Source of the DNA: an uncultured Bacteroidales bacterium
GTDB taxonomy: Bacteria; Bacteroidota; Bacteroidia; Bacteroidales; WCHB1-69
Reading direction: 5' to 3'
DNA: 35,415 nt
Assembly (NCBI GenBank): GCA_946407715.1
Contig: CAMJPH010000018.1
Coordinates: 1 to 35,415, forward strand
Below the pieces are notes generated by a model that was given only the letters and a program-made list of their open reading frames with translations, was not told the origin of the DNA and made no database searches. A program made the translations under genes and the position numbers. Positions 1 to 6,521 of this stretch are shown here, piece after piece; positions within the stretch are counted from its first letter, which is position 1, and the number at the start of each line of letters is the position of its first letter.

Positions 1-31
1 CATACTTATACTCATAATACGTAATTTTGCG

Positions 32-39
32 CAAAGATA
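32..39 (-). promoter_or_regulatory. Predicted -7 promoter element reading out of the window
   Basis: On the minus strand this reads TATCTTTG, a match to the Bacteroidota -7 consensus TAnnTTTG. It points left, toward a gene whose start codon could be one of the minus-strand ATGs at 13-15 or 1-3, so that gene would have a leader of only about 10-25 nt. Almost none of that gene lies in the window and its identity cannot be judged. Confidence 0.6.
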
Positions 40-119
40 CGATTGTCGCGGGGACAACCATTCGCTTTCGGAGAATTTTATTAACGCGACGTTGTTCGTA
101 GAAGCGTAAGGGTGTTGTT

Positions 120-147
120 GTAGAAACGTTTCATGAAACGTCTCTAT
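120..147. repeat. Degenerate copy of the GTAGAGACG palindromic repeat
   Basis: Arms GTAGAAACG and CGTCTCTAT flank the core TTTCATGAAA. Compared with the other copies in the window each outer arm has one substitution, while the core is a perfect 10-bp palindrome. The copy lies about 17 nt past the stop codon of the WYL regulator gene, between that gene and the promoter reading out of the window. Confidence 0.7.
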
Positions 148-163
148 GGGACGGGAAAAACTA

Positions 164-1177
164 TCACGGATATAGCGCCTCCATCTTCCGCACCATATCA
201 CGCATCGTTTTCACCGCAGTGTCGGGGGCGAGAATCCTGACCCCAGGGCCGAAGGAAAGAATCTGCGCGTAAAATTCCATATTCAACACCACTTTGATTT
301 CGAAAATCACCTTTCCTGTGTCCTCGTCCCGTTCCAAAACCATCTGCGAAGGGTGAAGCGGTTTGGTCTCCGCGTAGGGAGCTTGATCTTTGTCGGCCTC
401 GAACCGAACCGTTGCCAAAGGGGTTTTGCGGGTCTTGGTCACTCCAATCACGTCCTTGAAAAAAGTGCTGCTGTCGAACCCTTTTTTCTCTGTAAACATT
501 TCATTGTCATTCGGTTCAATACCTTTGATTCGGTCTAAAGCCATCGTCAGCAATTTTCCGTCGCGGTGTCGCATTCCAAGCAAAAACCAACGGTTCCGAT
601 ACTCTTTCAGCAAGTAAGGGGAAACCGTCCATGTTTTGGTTTCCAGTGATGTAAAAGACTGATAATGAACATTTATGACTTGTTTTCTGGAAATATAGTT
701 GTACAAAGGGTTGAGGTATTTCAGCCCGATGAGGTTGCTGTTCCGCTCGAAATCCACAATGGGCTTTCGGTTTGACTTGGAAACGGCTAACTGGTCCTGC
801 ATCCGGTTGACCACATCGCTCATCTCCGTGAAGAAGTCAAAATCCTGAAACTGCCGCAACATACCCACGGCCTCCTGCATCATCTCGTAATCCCGTTGCG
901 ACAACGGCAAATTAGTGATGGAGTAGTCAGGGTCGGCATAGCGGTAATACTTCTGGTCATAAACCTCAATCGGAGCGTTGTATCCGTAGCGGTCGCTGCG
1001 CATCATCTGCAAATCCAGCTGCACCGTCCGTTTGGAGATATTTCCGACTCCTTCATAGTCGTACAGCGCTTCGGAGCAGGCATCCACCAACATGTCCAAA
1101 GTCCACCGCTTGCATCGGTTGCGCAAACAGTTGTCTATCGTCTTATATCGGATCAGTGCATTTTTTGTTAAAGGCAT
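164..1177 (-). CDS. WYL-domain transcriptional regulator
   Basis: A 337-aa protein with the layout of Bacteroidota WYL regulators. Residues 1-75 form an N-terminal helix-turn-helix region (start MPLTKNALIRYKTIDNCL). The WYL domain is at about 160-225, with a core reading SPYLLKEYRNRWFLLG, and a WCX-like C-terminal part follows to the end. WYL proteins are usually DNA-binding regulators whose WYL domain senses a ligand, in some cases nucleic acid. The frame stays open upstream to 1456, but that extension runs through a hexamer repeat array (Leu-Arg/Lys repeats) and through the promoters, so I take the ATG at 1175-1177. The gene is divergent from rtcB and shares its spacer, which suggests it regulates rtcB and itself; that role is inferred from position. 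Confidence 0.88.
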   Translation of the reverse strand: MPLTKNALIRYKTIDNCLRNRCKRWTLDMLVDACSEALYDYEGVGNISKRTVQLDLQMMRSDRYGYNAPIEVYDQKYYRYADPDYSITNLPLSQRDYEMMQEAVGMLRQFQDFDFFTEMSDVVNRMQDQLAVSKSNRKPIVDFERNSNLIGLKYLNPLYNYISRKQVINVHYQSFTSLETKTWTVSPYLLKEYRNRWFLLGMRHRDGKLLTMALDRIKGIEPNDNEMFTEKKGFDSSTFFKDVIGVTKTRKTPLATVRFEADKDQAPYAETKPLHPSQMVLERDEDTGKVIFEIKVVLNMEFYAQILSFGPGVRILAPDTAVKTMRDMVRKMEALYP

Positions 1178-1230
1178 ATTGCTAATATTCAGAATGTTAT
1201 AAACTTCGTCAAAGAAAAATTTCACTTTTG

Positions 1231-1238
1231 CAAAAATA
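1231..1238 (-). promoter_or_regulatory. Predicted -7 promoter element of the WYL regulator gene
   Basis: The minus strand reads TATTTTTG here, matching TAnnTTTG. Transcription would begin near 1222-1225 and give a leader of about 45 nt before the ATG at 1177. I see no convincing -33 TTTG at the usual spacing. The element is 8 bp from the perfect inverted repeat at 1246-1270. Confidence 0.6.
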
Positions 1239-1245
1239 ATTTTTT

Positions 1246-1270
1246 TACTACGCAAAAAGATTGCGTAGTA
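1246..1270. promoter_or_regulatory. Perfect 10-bp inverted repeat, candidate operator
   Basis: TACTACGCAA at 1246-1255 is repeated in perfect inverted form at 1261-1270 with a 5-nt spacer (AAAGA). It sits exactly between the minus-strand -7 element at 1231-1238 and the plus-strand -7 element at 1277-1284. A dimeric regulator bound here could block both divergent promoters. The obvious candidate is the adjacent WYL protein; that assignment is an inference. Confidence 0.6.
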
Positions 1271-1276
1271 GGGTTT

Positions 1277-1284
1277 TATTTTTG
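1277..1284 (+). promoter_or_regulatory. Predicted -7 promoter element of rtcB
   Basis: TATTTTTG matches TAnnTTTG. The start site would be near 1290, giving rtcB a leader of about 130 nt that contains the whole TAAGTY hexamer array. Confidence 0.6.
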
Positions 1285-1338
1285 CCGCCGAATTTAAAAG
1301 TGAAACGTTTCCACCTAAATTCAAAAGCAAAAATGAGC

Positions 1339-1404
1339 TAAGTCTAAGTCTAAGTCTAAGTTTAAGTTTAAGTCTAAGTTTAAGTCTAAGTTTAAGTCTA
1401 AGTC
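1339..1404. repeat. Hexamer tandem array TAAGTY, 11 units
   Basis: Eleven uninterrupted 6-bp units are either TAAGTC or TAAGTT. The array ends 17 bp before the rtcB start codon, inside the predicted rtcB leader. It reads through as Leu-Arg/Lys repeats in a spurious upstream extension of the WYL frame. Its repeat number could vary by slippage. Confidence 0.9.
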
Positions 1405-1421
1405 TAAAAATTATCGGAATT

Positions 1422-2594
1422 ATGAAAGAATTTATGATTGAAGACACGCCGGTCAAGATGTGGGCGTCCGTATGTGACGTGAAGGCTTGGAGAGAGATTT
1501 CGAACTTGTGCAGTCTGCCGTTTCTTTTCCATCATCTCGCGCTGATGCCGGATGTACACGGCGGTGTGGGGATGCCCATCGGGGCAGTTTTAGCCACGAA
1601 AGGCGTGGTCATCCCCAATGCAGTCGGGGTTGACATCGGCTGCGGAATGTGCGCGGTGAAGAGTTCGCTCCGTGTGGAGGATCTTCCGCAGGAGACGCTG
1701 CGCAAGGTCATCATGCGCAACATCCGCAAGCGCATCCCAGTGGGTATGGATCACCACAAAAAAGCTCAGGATGAAGCACTTATGCCGCAAGATTTCGACA
1801 TTGAGCAGACAACAGTGGTGAAACGTCAGTATGTGGCCGCCACCAAGCAGATCGGCACGTTGGGAGGCGGCAACCACTTCATCGAATTGCAGCGCGATGA
1901 GGAGGGGTTCGTCTGGATTATGCTGCATTCCGGCTCCCGAAATCTGGGCAAGCAGGTGTGCGACTTCTACGACAAGCTCGCACGCCAGCTGAACGAGCGA
2001 TGGTTTTCCACCGTCAACCCGGAGATGGAGCTTTCGTTCTTGCCGGTGAAGAGCCCCGAGTTCCATCAATATTGGGCGGAAATGCAGTATTGCGTGGCAT
2101 TCGCGTTAGCCAACCGTTCGCTGATGATGCAGCGCATTATGGAAATTTTGCAAGATGCTTATCCGGACATCACGTTCGAGCCGATGATCAACATCGCGCA
2201 CAACTACGCCGCGTGGGAGAACCATTTCGGGGAGAATGTGATTGTGCATCGAAAGGGAGCCACCCGCGCCCGCGTTGGCGAGGTGGGCATCATCCCCGGT
2301 TCGCAGGGGACTTGCTCTTACATCGTGGAAGGCTTGGGTGAGGAAAACAGTTTCCTGAGCTGTTCGCATAGTGTCGGACGACTGATGAGCCGCACAGAAG
2401 CGCAGAACACCATCGACTTGCAGGCGGAAATCGCCTTCCTCGACGCGCAGAACATCGTCCACGGCATCCGTACCCGCAGCGACCTCGACGAGGCACCTTC
2501 CGCCTACAAAAACATCGACGAGGTGCTGGCGCAGGAGTCCGACCTCGTGAAAATCCTGACCAAGCTGCATCCTATTGCTGTCATTAAAGGATAA
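1422..2594 (+). CDS. rtcB: RNA-splicing ligase RtcB
   Basis: A 390-aa RtcB-family ligase. These enzymes join RNA 2',3'-cyclic phosphate or 3'-phosphate ends to 5'-OH ends using GTP and Mn2+, in tRNA splicing or RNA repair. The family signatures occur in order: PDVHGG (43-48), DIGCGM with the metal-ligand Cys74, GTLGGGNHF (145-153), HSGSRN (169-174), the metal-binding His260 in NIAHNY, HRKGATR (276-282), GSQGT (293-297), and SCSHSVGR with His316 at the position of the guanylylated histidine. The last motif is SHSVGR where many homologues have SHGAGR. The length fits the short bacterial form. I chose the ATG at 1422; Met5 is a possible alternative. No archease or RtcA gene is adjacent; the divergent WYL gene is the likely regulator. 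Confidence 0.95.
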   Translation: MKEFMIEDTPVKMWASVCDVKAWREISNLCSLPFLFHHLALMPDVHGGVGMPIGAVLATKGVVIPNAVGVDIGCGMCAVKSSLRVEDLPQETLRKVIMRNIRKRIPVGMDHHKKAQDEALMPQDFDIEQTTVVKRQYVAATKQIGTLGGGNHFIELQRDEEGFVWIMLHSGSRNLGKQVCDFYDKLARQLNERWFSTVNPEMELSFLPVKSPEFHQYWAEMQYCVAFALANRSLMMQRIMEILQDAYPDITFEPMINIAHNYAAWENHFGENVIVHRKGATRARVGEVGIIPGSQGTCSYIVEGLGEENSFLSCSHSVGRLMSRTEAQNTIDLQAEIAFLDAQNIVHGIRTRSDLDEAPSAYKNIDEVLAQESDLVKILTKLHPIAVIKG

Positions 2595-2732
2595 GGCTGT
2601 CCGTCTGGGCTATGGTGGAAGGAGGAAAGACTATAGGTGGGTTTCGGTTTCTCGCCAGTGAAGGCTAACAGCCAAAGTCTTTATCATTAGTCTATGTCTA
2701 AGTCATAGTGGGATTTTGGTTCGGTCGCGCGA

Positions 2733-2770
2733 ACTATTCACTATTCACTGTTCACTGCTCACTGTTCACT
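2733..2770. repeat. Heptamer tandem array ACTRTTC, about 5.4 units
   Basis: Units ACTATTC, ACTATTC, ACTGTTC, ACTGCTC and ACTGTTC are followed by a partial ACT. The array ends 10 bp before the smpB -7 element and so covers the region where a -33 element would lie. In the rest of the rtcB-smpB gap (2595-2804) I see only a short AGTCTATGTCTAAGTCATAG stretch near 2691-2709, which resembles the other arrays. Confidence 0.9.
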
Positions 2771-2779
2771 AAAAAAGCG

Positions 2780-2787
2780 TATCTTTG
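2780..2787 (+). promoter_or_regulatory. Predicted -7 promoter element of smpB
   Basis: TATCTTTG is a perfect TAnnTTTG match. It lies 17 bp from the smpB ATG, so the leader would be only about 10-14 nt. The heptamer array occupies the upstream promoter region. Confidence 0.65.
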
Positions 2788-2804
2788 CCGCCGAATTAGA
2801 AGTC

Positions 2805-3263
2805 ATGGGCAAGAGAAAACAGGACACTCAGATCGCGATCAAGAACAGGAAGGCGGAATTCCTCTACTATCTGCATACTTCCTACACGGCGGGTATTGTG
2901 CTGACAGGCACGGAGATCAAATCCATCCGGGCGGGGCGCGCCAATATCACCGATGCCTATTGTTCGTTCATTAACAACGAGTTATGGGTTCATAACATGC
3001 ATATCAGCGAATATGCGCAGGGCAGCTACAACAACCATCAGCCCAAGCGCGACCGCAAGCTGTTGCTTCAACGCAAGGAGATGCGCAAACTGATGACCAA
3101 GCTCAACGAGCGCGGTTTCACCATCATCCCCACTTTGCTGTGGATCAATGAGAACGGCTATGCCAAATTAGATATCTCTTTAGCCAAAGGTAAGAAAATG
3201 TACGACAAACGCGAAACCATCAAGGAGCGCGACCAACGCCGTCGCGGCTCTGACGAAGAATAA
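2805..3263 (+). CDS. smpB: SsrA (tmRNA)-binding protein SmpB
   Basis: A 152-aa SmpB of normal length. SmpB binds tmRNA and delivers it to stalled ribosomes for trans-translation. The N-terminal oligonucleotide-binding region is recognisable ([18 protein letters not shown], then [20 protein letters not shown]), as is the [19 protein letters not shown] segment. The Lys/Arg-rich tail KERDQRRRG normally becomes helical in the A site and mRNA channel. The ATG follows a short leader after a strong -7 element. The next gene (MerR type) starts 6 nt after the stop codon, so the two are probably co-transcribed. The tmRNA gene itself was not found in the window. Confidence 0.97.
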   Translation: MGKRKQDTQIAIKNRKAEFLYYLHTSYTAGIVLTGTEIKSIRAGRANITDAYCSFINNELWVHNMHISEYAQGSYNNHQPKRDRKLLLQRKEMRKLMTKLNERGFTIIPTLLWINENGYAKLDISLAKGKKMYDKRETIKERDQRRRGSDEE

Positions 3264-3269
3264 ACGACA

Positions 3270-3635
3270 ATGGAAGAGAATCTGCCCATCACTGACACGT
3301 TGCCCGAGTCCATCGCGGAGCAGGAGAAAATCTGGTACGGTATCGGCGAAACCGCTGAGGCTCTGGGTGTTCCGGCCTCCACCTTGCGTTTTTGGGAGAA
3401 GGAGTTCGATCTGATTAAGCCCCGCAAGAACAAAAAAGGCGACCGTTTCTACTCCAAAAACGACATCGCCATCCTGCGCACCATCCAGTATCTCACCAAG
3501 GTGAAAGGTTTTACGATTCAGGGCGCAAAGACCGCCATCAAAACCAACTTCATGAAGGAGGCCGAAACTGCCGCCATCGTGGACACACTGACACAGATTA
3601 AGGAGAAATTACTGGAAATCAAGAAATTGCTGTAG
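3270..3635 (+). CDS. MerR-family transcriptional regulator
   Basis: A 121-aa protein with a MerR-type winged helix at about residues 22-90: YGIGETAEALGVPASTLRFW is the recognition HTH and the wing follows (RKNKKGDRFYSKNDIAILRTI). A short C-terminal helix (TLTQIKEKLLEIKKLL) is the likely dimerisation coiled coil. No effector domain or Cys ligand set is visible, so the signal is unknown. It lies 6 nt behind smpB. Its stop codon TAG (3633-3635) is part of the palindromic repeat at 3631-3660, so that repeat sets the gene's last codons. Confidence 0.9.
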   Translation: MEENLPITDTLPESIAEQEKIWYGIGETAEALGVPASTLRFWEKEFDLIKPRKNKKGDRFYSKNDIAILRTIQYLTKVKGFTIQGAKTAIKTNFMKEAETAAIVDTLTQIKEKLLEIKKLL

Positions 3636-3660
3636 AGACGTTGCGCGCAACGTCTCTACA
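3631..3660. repeat. Perfect 30-bp palindrome shared by two convergent gene ends
   Basis: Arms TGTAGAGACG and CGTCTCTACA flank the palindromic core TTGCGCGCAA. All 30 bp are self-complementary. The left arm contains the TAG stop of the MerR gene (3633-3635), and the right arm contains, on the minus strand, the TAG stop of the LytTR gene (3656-3658). The same 30 bp recur at 10370-10399. The element may act as a two-way transcription terminator, but there is no T-run on either side. Confidence 0.93.
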
Positions 3661-4750
3661 AACGTACCCGGTACCCGCCAGTCTTCTTGCTGCCGGTGTA
3701 TTCTATGATTCCCTCGTCCTTAAGCTGCTTGAGGATGCGGTTGACGGTGCTGAGCGAAAGGCGGCAGAATTGCACAATATCTGTGCCTTTGCAATCAGGG
3801 TGTCCGTTGATGTAATCGAGAACGAATTGGATGTTATTTCTCTCTTCTGTTTGACAGGTGGATTCCATCTCGTTGGAAATTTGTATTGTCTCCTCTATCC
3901 CTTGTGTTTGTTCAGGATTCGGTAAAAGCTCGTTTACGTGGTGTGGTCGTGGTGTGGTGTTTTTTTTCAGAAGCCTCATCGCATTTTCTTTGTATGCATT
4001 GGATATCAGGAAACCTATAGGTTTTTCTTTATCCATAAATGCAACATATACATTGTTTTCATCAAAGGAATGTACGTGTTTGTAGAACACAATGACACCT
4101 CGGGATATGCGTACCACAAGTTGGTTGCCAAGCTCTTTTGCAAAACTCGACAATGAACAGTTCCGGTTATATTTGTTGCCATCTGTTGTGAAAATATAGG
4201 TATAGTTTTCCTCTTGTTGGCAATAGACAATATCGTTTATGGGTATTGTAATCATCTTACTTTTATTTTCACCATTTTCGCATTTTGCAATGATAAGTTT
4301 GTTGATTTTTTTCATGGAGTCGTTGATTTCCTTATTTTCCCGAATGGAGTCCTCCAACAGGCTGACTAAAAAAAACAGACCAATAAAACAGAGATTTCTG
4401 ATTAGCAGTGTGACGGTGAGAAATATAGTGTATTCATGCAAAGTCAAGTCGCCTATTTGACTGATTATTTCGCTGACCTGCGGATAAACAAGCACTTCCT
4501 CTGCGATTGCGGCTATCAAAACACTGAAAAAAGTGGAAACAGCATATAAGAGGAACTTCCTTTTCTTGTACAGAATCGGAAAAAGTACAAAGTAATTTAG
4601 AAAACAAATCGAAACTACAAATATTGCCGTAATAGATTCTTTATACAAGGCTCCGTATGCGGCAGGCCTTAATAAGGAGTAATAATTGAATGCACACAAC
4701 ACAAGCACAGCAAAAAGCGTAAACAAAACGGCTTTGATTTTCTTATTCAT
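3656..4750 (-). CDS. Membrane-anchored LytTR regulator with C-terminal winged helix
   Basis: A 364-aa predicted membrane-bound transcription factor. Four hydrophobic segments (about 7-25, 40-62, 66-88 and 107-131) are followed by a short helical linker, a LytTR DNA-binding domain at about 153-262 (core NDIVYCQQEENYTYIFTTDG, later RISRGVIVFYKHVHSF), and a winged-helix region at about 303-364 (FVLDYINGHPDCKGTDIVQF through the end). LytTR domains contact direct repeats on one DNA face. There is no receiver domain or histidine kinase, so signal and output seem to be in one protein. It is divergent from the lipoprotein-subtilase operon, and the spacer carries repeats at 22-bp spacing, so it probably controls that operon. 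The gene is AT-richer than smpB or pyrB. Its stop codon lies in the 3631-3660 palindrome. Confidence 0.85.
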   Translation of the reverse strand: MNKKIKAVLFTLFAVLVLCAFNYYSLLRPAAYGALYKESITAIFVVSICFLNYFVLFPILYKKRKFLLYAVSTFFSVLIAAIAEEVLVYPQVSEIISQIGDLTLHEYTIFLTVTLLIRNLCFIGLFFLVSLLEDSIRENKEINDSMKKINKLIIAKCENGENKSKMITIPINDIVYCQQEENYTYIFTTDGNKYNRNCSLSSFAKELGNQLVVRISRGVIVFYKHVHSFDENNVYVAFMDKEKPIGFLISNAYKENAMRLLKKNTTPRPHHVNELLPNPEQTQGIEETIQISNEMESTCQTEERNNIQFVLDYINGHPDCKGTDIVQFCRLSLSTVNRILKQLKDEGIIEYTGSKKTGGYRVRL

Positions 4751-4821
4751 TTGTTTTTCTTTTATTTACAATATCTGTTTGTTAACTAATCAAATGATGG
4801 AAAAACCTAAATTTGTATTTG

Positions 4822-4829
4822 CAAAGATA
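4822..4829 (-). promoter_or_regulatory. Predicted -7 promoter element of the LytTR gene
   Basis: The minus strand reads TATCTTTG, a full TAnnTTTG match. The leader to the ATG at 4750 would be about 65 nt. Confidence 0.65.
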
Positions 4830-4876
4830 CAATAAATTTCGCAAATACGAGGGTAATTCACCGCAAACATAGACTT

Positions 4877-4953
4877 TTTATTGTGTCATTTCAACCCGTT
4901 TATTGTGCCATTATTCGATTTTGTCAAATTTTCGTCACAAACTCGTCAAATTA
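4877..4953. promoter_or_regulatory. Helically phased direct repeats, candidate LytTR operator
   Basis: TTTATTGTGTCATT at 4877-4890 recurs as TTTATTGTGCCATT at 4899-4912, exactly 22 bp later. From 4921 three 11-bp units follow (TTGTCAAATTT, TCGTCACAAAC, TCGTCAAATTA), and the outer two of these are again 22 bp apart. All four blocks (4877, 4899, 4921, 4943) are therefore in one 22-bp register, two helical turns. LytTR regulators are known to bind direct repeats spaced about two turns apart. The sites lie between the divergent promoters, upstream of both. Confidence 0.55.
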
Positions 4954-4987
4954 TTTAAATGATATAACAAATCGTTGGTTGAAGTTG

Positions 4988-4995
4988 TATTTTTG
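4988..4995 (+). promoter_or_regulatory. Predicted -7 promoter element of the lipoprotein-subtilase operon
   Basis: TATTTTTG matches TAnnTTTG and lies 27 bp from the lipoprotein ATG at 5023. No standard -33 element is seen at the expected spacing, which is consistent with an activator-dependent promoter. Confidence 0.6.
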
Positions 4996-5022
4996 CAAGA
5001 CTAACACTAAAATAAAAATCGT

Positions 5023-5520
5023 ATGAAAAAAAAATTATTGTATTTATGTTGCGGAGTGATTGCGTTTTCAATGCTTCTTACGGTTCATTCTTGTCGAAAG
5101 GAAAATCGCGCTGTTTTGTCTGAAAACAGGATGGTTCCGTTAAAAGAGGAAGCAAAGACCGGCAACCAATATTGGATGATTTGCGCCATAGGGCATGATG
5201 GTTCAAAATGTCCTGGATGTGTAACAATAAACGGAAAAAGAGTGCATATTGACTGCCAAGGAGAAGGTCATGAGTGTCAAAAAGCAACCAGAATAATGTT
5301 ACAGTGGAGTGTGGACAGTGTGTTAAGTGCTACGACATTGGACACGCTCGACCTGACAAATCTGGATATTTTCAACATGCCGGCCAGGTCATTGTCTTTA
5401 GAAATAGATGAAGGGGTTTATTCCTATTTAAACATCCCTTCGCAGCTGGTCTATCGTGACACCACCACCCTGCAGTTCACGTTCACGGGGCTGTCTTTTA
5501 CAAGTAAGCCGTTATATTAA
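5023..5520 (+). CDS. Small Cys-rich lipoprotein of unknown function
   Basis: A 165-aa protein with an N-terminal hydrophobic signal (residues 5-20) and a plausible lipobox VHSC, with Cys24 as the lipidated residue. The mature part has a compact Cys/His segment at 54-85: Cys54, His58, Cys63-Pro-Gly-Cys66, His75, Cys78, His83 and Cys85. This could hold disulfides or a metal. The rest (about 90-165) looks beta-rich and matches no family I recognise. It is the first gene of an operon with the secreted protein at 5555 and the subtilase at 6522, and it is divergent from the membrane LytTR regulator. It may be a surface accessory or target of that system, but its function is unknown. Confidence 0.75.
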   Translation: MKKKLLYLCCGVIAFSMLLTVHSCRKENRAVLSENRMVPLKEEAKTGNQYWMICAIGHDGSKCPGCVTINGKRVHIDCQGEGHECQKATRIMLQWSVDSVLSATTLDTLDLTNLDIFNMPARSLSLEIDEGVYSYLNIPSQLVYRDTTTLQFTFTGLSFTSKPLY

Positions 5521-5554
5521 TAATATTTCAAACATTAATTAAAAACAAAACAGT

Positions 5555-6505
5555 ATGAGAAAGATTTTTCGTTTATCATTATTAGTAGTATTCATTATAA
5601 TATTATTGATGGATAATGTTTCAGCGAATATTCGTATTGGGAATATTTTTGTGGATTGTTCAAAAGACACTATCATAGTAGGTGATAACATAACTGGATT
5701 CATACGCTATGAGGCCGATAACCATACTATTGTCTTACAAGATGCCATCATAATCATGCCCGACACGATGTCCGTAATCAGCGGGGGAATTTTGATTTAT
5801 GATGAAGATACAGTCAACATTAAGTTAATTGGAGATAACACGATAACAGGTATTGTTCCCATAGAAATTTCACACTCTGTGTGTTGTATTTCAGGATCGG
5901 GGCGACTCGTGCTAAATGCACCTTATGATGATGCCTGGGGTGGAATATTCTTTTGGGCATTATATCCTTCGTATGAAAACAGAAATGGCTTGATTATCTC
6001 TGATGGATGTCGAGTGGAGATACACGCCCCTTATTCTACAGGTATCTATACCAGAAGAAATCCCAACAATCCCGAAGAGACAAGAGACAGATGCCATGTA
6101 AAAGTAATAGGTAGCACACTCGTTGTGGATGCGGAAAATGTATTCTGGCATGTTGCGGATTTGATAATGGAAAATAGCCACATAGTAAATCCGATAAATG
6201 GATACTTCAGTGCAGACAGTGGTATTATAGTGGACAATATGCAACAAAATTGCACTTATTTGGAAATCTGTCCGGGAACATCGAATATCCCAATGTATGA
6301 CACAAGTCATTATAAAGTATTTGGATCAAGGAATGGAATTTGCTTGCAGGATATTTCCGAAAATGCCAATGTACGCATCTTCAGTATATCTGGTCAATTA
6401 ATACAATCCATGAAAATCACTCAAAACAACACGTTCATTCCTGTCAGAAGTGGGGTTTACATTGTCTGCATAGGAAATGTCAAAAGAAAAGTAATTGTCA
6501 TATAA
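5555..6505 (+). CDS. Secreted protein with T9SS-type C-terminal domain
   Basis: A 316-aa protein with a signal peptide (hydrophobic core 7-19, likely cleavage after VSA near residue 24). The body is rich in short beta strands with repeated I/V-x-I/V patterns and turns, resembling a right-handed beta-helix fragment (for example TVNIKLIGDNTITGI and CCISGSGRLVLNAP). The last 50 residues look like a T9SS type A sorting domain: NVRIFSISGQLIQS, then SGVYIVCIGNVKRKVIVI. T9SS cargo is exported across the outer membrane and attached to the surface or released. There are 34 nt to the lipoprotein gene upstream and 16 nt to the subtilase gene downstream. It is AT-rich like its neighbours. The specific role is unknown. 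Confidence 0.78.
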   Translation: MRKIFRLSLLVVFIIILLMDNVSANIRIGNIFVDCSKDTIIVGDNITGFIRYEADNHTIVLQDAIIIMPDTMSVISGGILIYDEDTVNIKLIGDNTITGIVPIEISHSVCCISGSGRLVLNAPYDDAWGGIFFWALYPSYENRNGLIISDGCRVEIHAPYSTGIYTRRNPNNPEETRDRCHVKVIGSTLVVDAENVFWHVADLIMENSHIVNPINGYFSADSGIIVDNMQQNCTYLEICPGTSNIPMYDTSHYKVFGSRNGICLQDISENANVRIFSISGQLIQSMKITQNNTFIPVRSGVYIVCIGNVKRKVIVI

Positions 6506-6521
6506 CATAAAAAGTAATAGT

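Noticed and set aside
1339..1404. CRISPR array
   Set aside because: The units are only 6 bp with no unique spacers, and no cas genes are present. The same applies to the other short arrays.
1178..1456. N-terminal extension of the WYL protein with Leu-Arg/Lys repeats
   Set aside because: The extension is translated from the TAAGTY tandem array and from the promoters of both genes, and it overlaps the rtcB start. The protein has a normal WYL regulator start at 1177.
5023..5520. Bacteriocin-like NVEALA-type peptide
   Set aside because: The gene has a similar layout (signal, short charged stretch, Cys-rich part) but lacks the NVEAL motif and is much longer than those peptides.
6495..6521. TTG start for the subtilase
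   Set aside because: It overlaps the end of the preceding gene, and the ATG at 6522 begins a proper signal peptide.
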